A stretch of DNA of 64,000 nt from JAZSNL01 sp045536365 (GCA_045536365.1 JAZSNL010000024.1:12401-76400), one strand, 5' to 3'; counted from the stretch's first letter, positions 25,095 to 34,518 are shown. Made by a program: numbers and translations. Notes: generated from the letters alone by a model not told the origin.

Positions 25095-26659
25095 ATCGTT
25101 AATTGATTTGTATAGGTAACTTTACTTCCCATTTGACCTGGGATTTTTTTTATGTATTTAACTCTTGTATAATCAACGGGAACACTACTAGATGTTCTAA
25201 ATTTAGAATAGTAACTTGCGGCGTTTGCAGCAAATCTTATAATGTTTTCGGTTAATTCAAATTCAATATTAGGTACTTTAACTATAACATGACTGCCTGT
25301 TCCATCTTTAATATGGAACCAATAGTCAATAGGTTTTGCGAGTGTATGAGTTAAATAATTATTTTGTAAATTGTTTTTACCAACATAAATATCTATGTCG
25401 TCAATAGTGTATTTTGTGATAGATAATTTTTGATTTTTAGAAGAACGTTTCGCTTTATTTTTAATATATCCATTTTGAATTAATTCGTTTTTAATTTCTT
25501 CACATTCGGTAGGTGTTGCATCTTCTAATTGAAATAAAATGTTCTCTAAATATTCTATTTCTTCACGTACCAAAACTAGTTGTTTGTTAGCTTCAACTAA
25601 AGTTTTTTTCGCTTTTTTACCTTTTGTGAAGAATGCTTTTAAGTTCTCTGAAGGGTCTTTATTTGGATCTAAATTAATAACTATTTCTTCATTGTTATTT
25701 AAAAAATTAATAACAGTAATTGTTTCCATACTCTTTTTAACTTGGTATAAATTAGCTTGAAGAAGGATGCCTAAGTCGTTATATTTTAAGTTTTCTTCAG
25801 CTTTATTTAAATCATCTATTAGGTTATTTTCTTTTTTATAACAATGATTTAATTTGTTTTTTACAACTCGTTTTAAATTGTTTGCGTCTTCAGTTTTTGT
25901 TTTAAGTGTAGATGTGTAAAAGTGATCTAATAGTGTAGATAATGAAGGAAAAAATTGTTTATTAACACTTAAGTGCTTTAAATCAAAACAGTAGAAATCA
26001 GGTTTATCTTTTTGAAATAAAACAGGATTAACTGGTTGATTAATAATCTTTAAGATGTTTTCTTGAGTATTGTTTATTTCGTTTATTAAAACTTTTGAAC
26101 AACCTTCAAGTTGATCATAATTAATAAAATCTTCATCTACAGAATATGGATTAAGTTTATTTGATTCGGGATAATGATATGATGCTTTTGGAATGATTAA
26201 TCTAGTATTAGAAACAGAAGGGGGGATTTTTCTTACTGCATCAATAATTTTATTTTCATCATTAACTAGAATAATATTGCTGTTTCTTCCCATTAATTCA
26301 ACCATTAATGAAAATGTTGTTTCATAGCCTAGTTCATCGTATGAATTTATCTTCATAATGATTAGTCTATCATTATTGTATTGAACTAAATCTGTAATTT
26401 CTCCTCTTTCTAAATGTTTTCTCAGTAAAGTACAGAAATTTAAAGGGTTTTGAGGATTAACAAATTTTTGTTCTGTTAAATGCATTCTTGGTGTATCAAT
26501 TGTTGAAGAAATTAATAAATTATAATTTGTTCCTTTATTTCTTATTTGAAATAATAATAGTAAAGGAGATGGTTGATGTATTTTATTAATCTTTCCGCCA
26601 ATTAAAACAGGTTTTAATTCTTCAACTAGATAGTGAATAAAAATTCCATCTTGTGGCAT
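25052..26659 (-). CDS. rqcH: RqcH/NEMF-type ribosome quality control protein (NFACT family)
   Basis: A 535-aa protein that binds obstructed 50S-peptidyl-tRNA complexes and directs Ala-tail addition to stalled nascent chains. The NFACT-N domain starts MPQDGIFIHYLVEELKPVL and continues with GGKINKIHQPSPL and the DR pair in QYNNDRLIIMKI (about 93-104). Two helix-hairpin-helix and coiled-coil segments follow (about 250-400), then NFACT-R with WFHIKDGTGSHVIVK (about 450-464). Older annotations call such proteins fibronectin-binding A. It is divergent from gmk. Confidence 0.92.
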   Translation of the reverse strand: MPQDGIFIHYLVEELKPVLIGGKINKIHQPSPLLLLFQIRNKGTNYNLLISSTIDTPRMHLTEQKFVNPQNPLNFCTLLRKHLERGEITDLVQYNNDRLIIMKINSYDELGYETTFSLMVELMGRNSNIILVNDENKIIDAVRKIPPSVSNTRLIIPKASYHYPESNKLNPYSVDEDFINYDQLEGCSKVLINEINNTQENILKIINQPVNPVLFQKDKPDFYCFDLKHLSVNKQFFPSLSTLLDHFYTSTLKTKTEDANNLKRVVKNKLNHCYKKENNLIDDLNKAEENLKYNDLGILLQANLYQVKKSMETITVINFLNNNEEIVINLDPNKDPSENLKAFFTKGKKAKKTLVEANKQLVLVREEIEYLENILFQLEDATPTECEEIKNELIQNGYIKNKAKRSSKNQKLSITKYTIDDIDIYVGKNNLQNNYLTHTLAKPIDYWFHIKDGTGSHVIVKVPNIEFELTENIIRFAANAASYYSKFRTSSSVPVDYTRVKYIKKIPGQMGSKVTYTNQLTIYIDPVEPKINNIS

Positions 26660-26680
26660 ACTATCACCTCTTTATTGATT

Positions 26681-26709
26681 ATTATACTTGTGTTTTATAA
26701 AAAAGTCAA
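26681..26709 (-). promoter_or_regulatory. SigA-type promoter of rqcH
   Basis: On the minus strand, TTGACT (26704-26709), 17-base spacer, TATAAT (26681-26686). Confidence 0.82.
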
Positions 26710-26717
26710 TAAAGGTG

Positions 26718-26746
26718 TTGAAATAAAAAAATGTTTGTGCTATAAT
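26718..26746 (+). promoter_or_regulatory. SigA-type promoter of gmk-rpoZ
   Basis: TTGAAA (26718-26723), 17-base spacer, TATAAT (26741-26746) with extended TGC. It is back to back with the rqcH promoter. Confidence 0.82.
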
Positions 26747-26779
26747 AAATACAAATATAAATAGAGGTACAAGACTTAT

Positions 26780-27406
26780 ATGAAATTAGATACAAGAGGA
26801 CTATTAATTGTTATATCAGGACCTTCTGGTGTTGGGAAAGGGACTGTTCGTAAAGCTTTATTTGAAAGAGAAGGACATGACTTAGACTATTCTGTTTCTA
26901 TGACAACAAGAGCTCCACGTGAAGGAGAAGTTGACGGAAGAGAATATTATTTTGTTTCAAGGGATGAGTTTGAAGCACAAATAAAAGAAGGCAATTTATT
27001 AGAATATGCTGAGTTTGTTGGTAATTATTATGGAACTCCATATGATAAAGTTATTGAAAAATTAGATAAAGGTTCAGAAGTTGTATTAGAAATTGAAGTG
27101 CAAGGTGCTATGCAGGTTAAAAGAAAAATACCTGATGCAGTATTTATTTTTATTGCACCACCATCATATAAGGCTCTTGAAGATAGATTAAAATCAAGAG
27201 GTACTGAAAATAAAAAAGCGTTAAATGAAAGATTGAAAAAGGCTCATCGTGAAGTTGAACTTGCGAGTGAATATGATTATATCGTAATTAACGATGAAGT
27301 TGATAACGCTGCAGATAGAATAATGGCAATCATCCGTGCTGAGCATGCTAAATGTACAAGAGTATTAAAAGAATATTATAAATTAATGGAGGATAAAAAT
27401 GAATAA
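26780..27406 (+). CDS. gmk: guanylate kinase
   Basis: Phosphorylates GMP to GDP with ATP. The 208-aa protein has P-loop SGPSGVGKGT (about 13-22), GMP-binding segments SMTTRAPREGEVDGREYYF and EYAEFVGNYYGTP, and the lid region LKSRGTENKKALNERLKKA. It is followed by rpoZ overlapping by eight bases, the usual gmk-rpoZ order in Firmicutes. The binding site AGAGGT lies a little far (11 bases) from the ATG. Confidence 0.96.
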   Translation: MKLDTRGLLIVISGPSGVGKGTVRKALFEREGHDLDYSVSMTTRAPREGEVDGREYYFVSRDEFEAQIKEGNLLEYAEFVGNYYGTPYDKVIEKLDKGSEVVLEIEVQGAMQVKRKIPDAVFIFIAPPSYKALEDRLKSRGTENKKALNERLKKAHREVELASEYDYIVINDEVDNAADRIMAIIRAEHAKCTRVLKEYYKLMEDKNE

Positions 27407-27614
27407 TCAAGTTTCAAAAGATGGTATGAGATATCCATCAGTAGACCAATTAAGTTCTAAATCATCATCAAAATATAAATTAGTGGTAGCTGTTGCTACA
27501 AGAGCTCATCAAATTGACGCAACAAAAAAAGTTTATTTAGAAAACACTCATAACTCAAAAAGTATTGGTATCGCATTAGAAGAAATTTTAGAAGATAAGA
27601 TTAAAATTAAATAA
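27399..27614 (+). CDS. rpoZ: RNA polymerase omega subunit
   Basis: A 71-aa small subunit that helps assemble and stabilise the beta-prime subunit. It has RYPSVDQLSSKSSSKYKLVVAVATRAHQI, the conserved omega core, at residues 10-38, and a short acidic C-terminal part (SIGIALEEILEDKI). AATGGAGG in the end of gmk serves as binding site. Coupled to gmk by overlap. Confidence 0.95.
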   Translation: MNNQVSKDGMRYPSVDQLSSKSSSKYKLVVAVATRAHQIDATKKVYLENTHNSKSIGIALEEILEDKIKIK

Positions 27615-27615
27615 T

Positions 27616-29112
27616 ATGGAAAACCTAATTAAAAAGTATCGTAGTTTATCTGAAAAAATAAATGCTATAAACTACGCTTCTTATTTAATCAGTTGGGATT
27701 CTGAAACTGAAGCACCTGTTGGTTGTTTTGATGAACGAAGCAAACAAATGGGTGTTTTGTCATCTTTAATGTTAGATATCAAAATGAGTGATGAGTATTA
27801 TAATGTAGTTGAACAATTATATAATAGTAATTTAGAAGGTGACTTTAAAATCGAAATAGAAAAAGTATACAAAGACTTATCTAAAGAAAGAAAGTTACCT
27901 CAGGAATTATTAGTACAATTTAACATCTTAATGGCCAAATCAGCTACAATTTGGTCTAAGGCTAAACAAACTAATGATTATTCGTTATTTAAGCCGATTT
28001 TAGCCCAAATTCTAGACTTTTTAAAGGAGTATGTTAAATTATTAGGTACTGAAAAGTTAAATGGTTATAATTTATTGTTAGATGAGTACGAAGAAGGGTT
28101 TACAATGGAACAATATGATGAGTTTTTCTCTTTATTAAGAAAAGAGATTGTTCCATTATTAAAAGAAATTAAAAATAAAAAAGAACCGTATAATTATGAA
28201 TTTGCAGAAAAAAGTTATTCTATTGAAAAACAAAAAGAATATGCAAATTATTTATTGAAAGTAATGAATTTTGATTTTAATCGTGGATTAATAAAAGAAA
28301 GTGAACACCCTTTTACATCTGGATATGGTACAAGTGATGTTAGAATTACAACGCATTATTATCCTAATTTATTAGTTTCTTCGATTTTTTCAGTTATTCA
28401 TGAAGCAGGTCATGCGACATATGAATTACAATGTGATCCTAAATATGATAATACATCGTTATCTGGTGGGACATCAATGGCGTTCCATGAATCTCAATCA
28501 AGATTCTATGAAAATATAATTGGTAGAAAATATTCTTTCTGGGAAACTCATTATCCTAAGTTACAAGAATTATTTTATGAAGAACTAAAAGATGTATCAC
28601 TTGATGAATTTTATCATCATGTTAATTTAGTTACTCCAAGTTTAATTAGAACTGAAGCTGATGAATTAACATATCCTCTTCATATAATGGTAAGATATGA
28701 AATTGAAAAACTTATGATTAGTAATGAAATTTCAGTTGATGAGTTACCTCAAAAATGGAATGAATTATATAAAGAATATTTAGGAGTAGATGTTCCGAAT
28801 GATTCAGAAGGAATACTACAAGATATTCATTGGTCAGGAGGATCAATAGGGTATTTTCCTACTTACGCTTTAGGTAGTGCATATGCGGCTCAGATTTACC
28901 ATCAAATGGAAAAAGAGATAAATGTTGATGAAATAATTAAATCTGGTAATTTATCTGCAATAAATGATTGGTTAAAAGAAAAAGTACATAAGTATGCAGG
29001 AAGTAAAAAACCAGAAGAATTATTGTTAATGATTACTAATGAAAAGTTTAATCCGAAGTATTATGTTGAGTATTTAAAAAATAAGTATTCAAAAATATAT
29101 AATATTAAGTAA
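27616..29112 (+). CDS. metallocarboxypeptidase, family M32 (Taq carboxypeptidase type)
   Basis: A 498-aa zinc-dependent carboxypeptidase acting on peptide C-termini, probably cytosolic as no signal peptide is seen. The zinc motif HEAGH is at 262-266, followed by the M32 segment HESQSRFYENIIGR (about 295-308), which supplies the third ligand Glu, and IRTEADELTYPLHI (about 349). Length is normal for the family. It starts one base after rpoZ and so is probably the third gene of the gmk transcript; this link is not the standard arrangement. Confidence 0.92.
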   Translation: MENLIKKYRSLSEKINAINYASYLISWDSETEAPVGCFDERSKQMGVLSSLMLDIKMSDEYYNVVEQLYNSNLEGDFKIEIEKVYKDLSKERKLPQELLVQFNILMAKSATIWSKAKQTNDYSLFKPILAQILDFLKEYVKLLGTEKLNGYNLLLDEYEEGFTMEQYDEFFSLLRKEIVPLLKEIKNKKEPYNYEFAEKSYSIEKQKEYANYLLKVMNFDFNRGLIKESEHPFTSGYGTSDVRITTHYYPNLLVSSIFSVIHEAGHATYELQCDPKYDNTSLSGGTSMAFHESQSRFYENIIGRKYSFWETHYPKLQELFYEELKDVSLDEFYHHVNLVTPSLIRTEADELTYPLHIMVRYEIEKLMISNEISVDELPQKWNELYKEYLGVDVPNDSEGILQDIHWSGGSIGYFPTYALGSAYAAQIYHQMEKEINVDEIIKSGNLSAINDWLKEKVHKYAGSKKPEELLLMITNEKFNPKYYVEYLKNKYSKIYNIK

Positions 29113-29113
29113 A

Positions 29114-29140
29114 GTTAGAGAATAGTCTCTAACTTTTTTT
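29114..29140 (+). terminator. intrinsic terminator after the M32 peptidase
   Basis: GTTAGAGA pairs with TCTCTAAC around ATAG, followed by seven T. Confidence 0.88.
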
Positions 29141-29161
29141 CTAATAATATTATTATATTAC

Positions 29162-29190
29162 TTTACAAAAATCAAAAATAAGAGTATAAT
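29162..29190 (+). promoter_or_regulatory. SigA-type promoter of the str operon
   Basis: TTTACA (29162-29167), 17-base spacer, TATAAT (29185-29190). The predicted leader is about 105 bases. Confidence 0.8.
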
Positions 29191-29201
29191 ATATGAGGTT
29201 A

Positions 29202-29266
29202 AGTTTTAGCGTGAGTTAAAACTATATTTTTTGGATTTTGAAACGCCCGGAACTGTGGAAAAATCC
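29202..29266 (+). promoter_or_regulatory. structured leader RNA upstream of rpsL, candidate autoregulatory element
   Basis: Two hairpins can form in the leader: AGTTTTA (29202-29208) with TAAAACT (29217-29223), and GGATTTT (29233-29239) with AAAATCC (29260-29266). The second encloses a 20-base G+C-rich loop with GCCCGG, strikingly unlike the AT-rich surroundings. It could bind a ribosomal protein such as S7 or S12. No T run follows, so translational rather than transcriptional control would be expected. Confidence 0.45.
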
Positions 29267-29302
29267 TAGAAAAAACTAATCTTTTACGAAAGGAGAAAAA
29301 AT

Positions 29303-29725
29303 ATGCCTACTATTAATCAATTAGTGCACACAGCTCGTGAAGACAAAGTAAGAAAATCAAAATCACCACATTTAGGTATTGGTTATAACAGTTTAAAGAA
29401 AGTTCCTACAAACGTTAATAGCCCACAAAAGAAAGGTGTTTGTACTCGTGTTACTACATTTACACCTAAAAAACCTAACTCTGCTATGCGTAAAATTGCC
29501 CGTGTACGTTTAACTAACGGTATCGAAGTTACTGCATACATTCCAGGTGTTGGACATAAATTACAAGAACACAGTGTTGTATTAATTCGTGGTGGTCGTG
29601 TTAAGGACTTACCAGGGGTACGTTATCACATCGTTAGAGGTACATTAGATACTACAGGTGTTGAAAATCGTAGACAAGCACGTTCTAAATATGGCGCAAA
29701 ACGCCCTAAAGCTAACAAAAAATAA
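29303..29725 (+). CDS. rpsL: 30S ribosomal protein S12
   Basis: A 140-aa S12 of the decoding centre. The streptomycin-determining loops KKPNSAMRKIARVRL (about 55-69) and VKDLPGVRYHIVRG (about 99-112) are both present with the sensitive-type Lys residues. First gene of rpsL-rpsG-fusA-tuf, with AAAGGAG before the start and a conspicuous structured leader. Confidence 0.98.
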   Translation: MPTINQLVHTAREDKVRKSKSPHLGIGYNSLKKVPTNVNSPQKKGVCTRVTTFTPKKPNSAMRKIARVRLTNGIEVTAYIPGVGHKLQEHSVVLIRGGRVKDLPGVRYHIVRGTLDTTGVENRRQARSKYGAKRPKANKK

Positions 29726-29778
29726 TAACTACAAGGTAAATTAAAGATTTCATTAGAAATAGGAAAGGAGGAATCTAC

Positions 29779-30249
29779 ATGCCTCGTAAAGGACATGTCG
29801 CTAAGAGAACAGTATTACCAGATCCAATTTATAATTCAATTTTAGTTACTAGATTAATTAATAGTGTTATGTTAGATGGTAAAAAAGGTATTGCACAACA
29901 AATTATCTATGGTGCATTTGAAAGAATCGGACAAACAACTGGTCGCGATCCTCTAGATGTTTATAAACAAGCTCTAGAAAATATTATGCCTCAATTAGAA
30001 GTACGTTCTCGCCGTGTTGGTGGATCTAACTATCAAGTTCCAGTTGAAGTTAGAGAAGCTAGACGTTATACTTTAGGCCTAAGATGGCTTACAAATTACG
30101 CTCGTCTTCGTAATGAAAAGACTATGGAAGAAAGACTTGCAAAAGAAATTATAGATGCTTCAAATGGAATTGGTGCATCAGTTAAAAAACGTGAAGATAC
30201 TCATCGTATGGCTGAAGCTAATAAAGCTTTCGCTCATTATCAATGGTAA
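29779..30249 (+). CDS. rpsG: 30S ribosomal protein S7
   Basis: A 156-aa primary assembly protein that nucleates the 30S head. It has MPRKGHVAKR at the N-terminus, QLEVRSRRVGGSNYQVPVEV (about 74-93) and the C-terminal KKREDTHRMAEANKAFAHYQW. AAAGGAGG lies before the ATG. In other bacteria S7 represses its operon; a target could lie in the rpsL leader or in the 53-base rpsL-rpsG gap. Confidence 0.98.
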   Translation: MPRKGHVAKRTVLPDPIYNSILVTRLINSVMLDGKKGIAQQIIYGAFERIGQTTGRDPLDVYKQALENIMPQLEVRSRRVGGSNYQVPVEVREARRYTLGLRWLTNYARLRNEKTMEERLAKEIIDASNGIGASVKKREDTHRMAEANKAFAHYQW

Positions 30250-30261
30250 TAGGTGAATAAA

Positions 30262-32337
30262 ATGCCACGTGAATTATCATTAAATCATACACGTAATATT
30301 GGTATCATGGCTCACATTGATGCCGGAAAAACAACATTTACAGAAAGAGTTTTATATCATACTGGTAAAATCCATAAAATTGGGGAAACTCATGATGGTG
30401 CTGCCACTATGGACTGGATGGAACAAGAACAAGAACGAGGAATAACAATTACATCAGCTGCAACAACAGCTTATTGGAAAGGACATAAAATTAACGTAAT
30501 CGACACACCAGGACACGTAGACTTCACTGTTGAAGTTAGTAGATCTCTAAGAGTTCTAGATGGTGCTGTTACTGTATTAGACGCTCAAGCAGGTGTTGAA
30601 CCTCAAACTGAAACAGTTTGGAGACAAGCAACTGAATACTTAGTACCTAGAGCAGTATTCATTAATAAGATGGACAAAACAGGAGCTGACTTTAAATTTA
30701 GTTGCGCTTCATTAATAAATCGTCTTGGAGCAAATGCCCATCCTATTCAATATCCAATCGGTGCAGAAAGCAATTTCAAAGGTATCGTTGACTTAGTAAC
30801 AATGAAAGCAGTTTTATATGAAGACAATCATACTGACGAAGAATGTCATGAAATTGAAATTCCTGCAGACATTATGGATGATGTATTATATTATCGTGAA
30901 GAATTAATTAATGCCGTTGCAGATTTTGATGACGAACTAATGATGGCTTATTTAGATGAACAAGAAATAACTGAAGAAATGCTAAAGAAAGCAATTCGTA
31001 CAGCTACACTTTCAGTTCAATTCTTCCCTATCCTTTGTGGTACAGCATTTAAAAATAAAGGTGTTAAAAAGATGTTAGATGCAATTATCGACTATCTTCC
31101 TTCACCAGTAGATGTTGCACAAATCACAGGTAAGGATGAAGATGGTAATGATGTGGAAATTATTTCATCTGATGATGCACCATTTAGTGCTCTTGCATTC
31201 AAAGTTATGACTGACCCATATGTTGGTAAATTAACTTTCTTTAGAGTATATTCAGGTGTATTACAAGCTGGTAGTTATATCTACAACGCAAGTAAAGGTA
31301 AAAAAGAAAGAGTAGGTCGTATCCTACAAATGCATGCGAATAACCGAAACGAAATCAAAGAAGTTTACGCTGGTGACATCGCTGCAGCAGTAGGTTTAAA
31401 AGATACAACAACAGGTAATACAATGTGTGATGAAAAGAATCCAATTATTCTTGAATCAATGATATTCCCAGAACCAGTTATTAGTATCGCTATCGAACCT
31501 AAAACTAAAAATGACCAAGATAAAATGGGTGTAGCACTTCAAAAATTATCAGAAGAAGATCCAACTTTCAGAACTTATACAGATAAAGAAACTGGACAAA
31601 CTATTATTTCTGGTATGGGTGAATTACACTTAGATATTATTGTTGACCGTTTAAAGAGAGAATTCCGTGTTGAATGTAATGTAGGTCAACCACAAGTTTC
31701 TTATCGTGAAACTATTAAAGTTCCTGCCGAAGTTGAAGGTAGATTTGTTAGACAATCAGGTGGTCATGGTCAATATGGTCACTGTGTAGTTAAATTCGAA
31801 CCTAACCCAGGTAAAGGATATGAATTCGTTGATGAAATTGTTGGTGGTGTAATTCCTCGTGAATTTATTCCATCTGTTAATAAAGGTATTGAAGCTGCTT
31901 TAGAAAACGGAAACCTAGCTGGTTATCCAACAATTGATATTAAAGCAAGATTAGTATTTGGTTCATACCATGATGTTGACTCATCTGCGGTAGCATTTGA
32001 AGTTGCAGGTGGTCTTGCATTTAAAAATTCAGCTTCTAAATGTCAACCAGTTCTTTTAGAACCAATTACTTTAGTTGAAGTAGTTGTTCCAGAAGATTAT
32101 GTAGGTGCAGTTATTGGTGATTTAAACGTACGTCGTGGATTAATTGAAGGTCAAGAATCTCGTGGTGGAAATGTTCAAACTATTAGAGCAAAAGTTCCAC
32201 TATCAGAAATGTTTGGTTATGCTACATCTCTTCGTTCTAATACACAAGGTCGTGGTAATTATACAATGCAATTCTGTGAATACAGAGAATGCCCTAGAAA
32301 TGTTGCTGAAAACGTAGTTAAGAAACGCAGCAACTAA
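30262..32337 (+). CDS. fusA: elongation factor G
   Basis: A 691-aa translational GTPase driving translocation. It begins MPRELSLNHTRNIGIMAHIDAGKTT, the standard start, followed by DTPGHVDF (G3) and NKMDKTGAD (G4), domain II, and the C-terminal domain with RSNTQGRGNYTMQF. An upstream GTG at 30253 would lie in the AGGTGA binding site, so the ATG at 30262 is chosen. It is 12 bases after rpsG. Confidence 0.97.
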   Translation: MPRELSLNHTRNIGIMAHIDAGKTTFTERVLYHTGKIHKIGETHDGAATMDWMEQEQERGITITSAATTAYWKGHKINVIDTPGHVDFTVEVSRSLRVLDGAVTVLDAQAGVEPQTETVWRQATEYLVPRAVFINKMDKTGADFKFSCASLINRLGANAHPIQYPIGAESNFKGIVDLVTMKAVLYEDNHTDEECHEIEIPADIMDDVLYYREELINAVADFDDELMMAYLDEQEITEEMLKKAIRTATLSVQFFPILCGTAFKNKGVKKMLDAIIDYLPSPVDVAQITGKDEDGNDVEIISSDDAPFSALAFKVMTDPYVGKLTFFRVYSGVLQAGSYIYNASKGKKERVGRILQMHANNRNEIKEVYAGDIAAAVGLKDTTTGNTMCDEKNPIILESMIFPEPVISIAIEPKTKNDQDKMGVALQKLSEEDPTFRTYTDKETGQTIISGMGELHLDIIVDRLKREFRVECNVGQPQVSYRETIKVPAEVEGRFVRQSGGHGQYGHCVVKFEPNPGKGYEFVDEIVGGVIPREFIPSVNKGIEAALENGNLAGYPTIDIKARLVFGSYHDVDSSAVAFEVAGGLAFKNSASKCQPVLLEPITLVEVVVPEDYVGAVIGDLNVRRGLIEGQESRGGNVQTIRAKVPLSEMFGYATSLRSNTQGRGNYTMQFCEYRECPRNVAENVVKKRSN

Positions 32338-32352
32338 AACTTTACGTTTCAC

Positions 32353-32381
32353 TTGCAAAAAAAATAAAAATAATATAAAAT
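32353..32381 (+). promoter_or_regulatory. internal promoter of tuf
   Basis: TTGCAA (32353-32358), 17-base spacer, TAAAAT (32376-32381) in the 79-base gap between fusA and tuf. A separate promoter for tuf is common. Confidence 0.7.
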
Positions 32382-32416
32382 AAAAAAGTAAAAAAAATAA
32401 AGGAGATTTTAAAATT

Positions 32417-33601
32417 ATGGCAAAGGAAAAATTTGTTCGTACTAAACCCCATGTAAATATTGGTACAATCGGCCACGTTGACCATGGAAAAACTACTCTT
32501 ACTTCAGCTATTACAACTGTATTATCTAAGCAAGGGTTATCTAAAAAAATGGATTACTCTCAAATCGATGGTGCTCCAGAAGAAAAAGCTCGTGGTATAA
32601 CTATCAATACTTGCCACGTTGAATATGAAACTGAAAAACGTCACTATGCACACGTTGACTGTCCAGGACATGCTGACTATGTTAAAAACATGATCACTGG
32701 TGCTGCTCAAATGGACGGTGCTATCTTAGTTATCGCTGCTACTGATGGTCCTATGGCTCAAACAAGAGAACATATCTTATTAAGCCGTCAAGTAGGTGTT
32801 CCTAGATTAATCGTATTTATGAACAAATGTGATATGGTTGATGATGAAGAATTATTAGACTTAGTTGAAATGGAAGTTCGTGACTTATTAAGCGAATACA
32901 ATTTCGATGGTGACAATACTCCAATCATCCGTGGATCAGCTTTAAAAGCATTAGAAGGCGATCCTTATTATGAAGAAAAAATTCTTGAATTAATGGCTAC
33001 AGCTGATGAATACATTCCAGATCCAATCCGTGAAACTGATAAACCATTCTTAATGCCAGTTGAAGACGTATTCTCAATTACTGGTCGTGGTACAGTTGCT
33101 ACAGGTAGAGTTGAACGTGGTACTATTACATTAAACGAAACTATCGAAATCGTTGGTATCAAAGAAACTCGTTCTGCAGTTGTTACTGGTGTTGAAATGT
33201 TCCGTAAATTATTAGATAAAGCTGAAGCTGGTGACAATATCGGTTTATTATTACGTGGTGTTGCTCGTGATGAAATCGTTCGTGGTCAAGTTATCGCTAA
33301 ACCTAAAACAGTTCAACCTCATGCTGAATTCGACGCTGAAGTTTACGTATTAACTAAAGAAGAAGGTGGACGTCATACTGCATTCTTCTCTAACTATCGT
33401 CCTCAATTCTATTTCCGTACTACTGACGTTACTGGTGTTATCACTTTACCAGAAGGTACAGAAATGGTTATGCCTGGGGATAATACTCAAATGCACGTAT
33501 CTTTAATTCACCCTATCGCTGTTGAAAAAGGTACTAAGTTCTCTATCCGTGAAGGTGGTAGAACAGTTGGTGCAGGTTCAGTTTCTGAATTATCTAACTA
33601 A
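32417..33601 (+). CDS. tuf: elongation factor Tu
   Basis: A 394-aa GTPase delivering aminoacyl-tRNA. GHVDHGKTT (G1), the switch I RGITINTCHVEYE, DCPGHADYVKNMITG (G3) and NKCDMVDDEE (G4) are all intact; domains II and III follow with GRGTVATGRVERG and the C-terminal REGGRTVGAGSV. Enriched C-ending and preferred codons mark it as highly expressed. A strong AAAGGAG site precedes the start. Confidence 0.98.
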   Translation: MAKEKFVRTKPHVNIGTIGHVDHGKTTLTSAITTVLSKQGLSKKMDYSQIDGAPEEKARGITINTCHVEYETEKRHYAHVDCPGHADYVKNMITGAAQMDGAILVIAATDGPMAQTREHILLSRQVGVPRLIVFMNKCDMVDDEELLDLVEMEVRDLLSEYNFDGDNTPIIRGSALKALEGDPYYEEKILELMATADEYIPDPIRETDKPFLMPVEDVFSITGRGTVATGRVERGTITLNETIEIVGIKETRSAVVTGVEMFRKLLDKAEAGDNIGLLLRGVARDEIVRGQVIAKPKTVQPHAEFDAEVYVLTKEEGGRHTAFFSNYRPQFYFRTTDVTGVITLPEGTEMVMPGDNTQMHVSLIHPIAVEKGTKFSIREGGRTVGAGSVSELSN

Positions 33602-33614
33602 TTAAATTAAAAAG

Positions 33615-33646
33615 AAAAGATACTTTGTAAAAAGTATCTTTTTTTA
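33615..33646 (+). terminator. intrinsic terminator of the str operon
   Basis: AAAAGATACTTT pairs with AAAGTATCTTTT around GTAA, followed by more T. Confidence 0.88.
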
Positions 33647-33674
33647 TTGTTTTTTAAACGTTATATGATATAAT
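33647..33674 (+). promoter_or_regulatory. promoter of the 33694 lipoprotein gene
   Basis: TTGTTT (33647-33652), 16-base spacer, TATAAT (33669-33674) with extended TGA. Confidence 0.65.
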
Positions 33675-33693
33675 AAAAGAAAAGGAGGTTTAT

Positions 33694-34518
33694 ATGAAAA
33701 AAATATTATCTCTAATAACAATTATTTTATTATTATTCATTACATCTTGTAGCTCAGAACTTGAAGTTAAAGGTAGAAAATTGTCAAATTCAGAAAAAGA
33801 AAAACTATGTAAAAATCTAGAAGAATATATATCAAATACTAAATATGATTATTATTGTAATTGGTATTCTGTCGACTATAATCAAAAAGTTAAACATGAT
33901 ACTAATGTTAGAAATACTATTAATATTTCTGGAACTGTATTTGAATCAGCTAATATGGACGAATACAAAGCTCAAATTAATTATGAAAATCAAACAACAT
34001 ACGTTTATAGTGATACACTAAGAACAATACAAAAATCTTCTATTGAGTTATCTTTAATTGACCGTATTGAATACGCAAAAATATCGAATAACACTCTGAC
34101 AATAAACAATGGACATGAGACTACAAATAGAGATGGTAAAAAAGAAAAAAGTTCAAAGATTAAATATATTTTTGTATTACCATTTGGTATAAATGCAAAT
34201 ACATCAATTTTTATAACAATGTTAGAAACTTTAGTATTTTATTTGCAAAATGAAGAAAATGTAGAAAAAATAACAAAATCAGGTAATTCTTATTTCGTTT
34301 GCATAGAATCTGATGATATGGAAGGAATATTTAAATTAACAATGAATAAAAAATTTATAGTTTCAAAAGTATCATTATATCTAGATGGATCTTTGTATTT
34401 AGATGAAGAAAGTAAAGACGGGAAAATAATTACGACTACAGAAATGACAATTGAACGTGAGAAAAATGGTTTTGTTGATGTATCTGATCCAGACACTTAC
34501 AGAGAAGTATTATATTAA
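33694..34518 (+). CDS. hypothetical lipoprotein
   Basis: A 274-aa predicted lipoprotein of unknown function. The signal peptide ends in the lipobox FITSC (Cys19). The mature region is rich in polar residues, beta-prone, and contains several Tyr/Asp/Lys clusters such as YDYYCNWYSVDY (about 50-61); two Cys (38 and 55) could form a disulphide. The general build of alternating strands recalls small outer-surface lipoproteins that carry or bind lipids, but I do not recognise a family. It stands alone with its own promoter and terminator between tuf and a MATE gene. Confidence 0.8.
   Translation: MKKILSLITIILLLFITSCSSELEVKGRKLSNSEKEKLCKNLEEYISNTKYDYYCNWYSVDYNQKVKHDTNVRNTINISGTVFESANMDEYKAQINYENQTTYVYSDTLRTIQKSSIELSLIDRIEYAKISNNTLTINNGHETTNRDGKKEKSSKIKYIFVLPFGINANTSIFITMLETLVFYLQNEENVEKITKSGNSYFVCIESDDMEGIFKLTMNKKFIVSKVSLYLDGSLYLDEESKDGKIITTTEMTIEREKNGFVDVSDPDTYREVLY

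Noticed and set aside
26281..26659. Fibronectin-binding adhesin
   Set aside because: The old name for this family is misleading; the NFACT-N and NFACT-R motifs fit an RqcH ribosome quality control factor, with no secretion signal.
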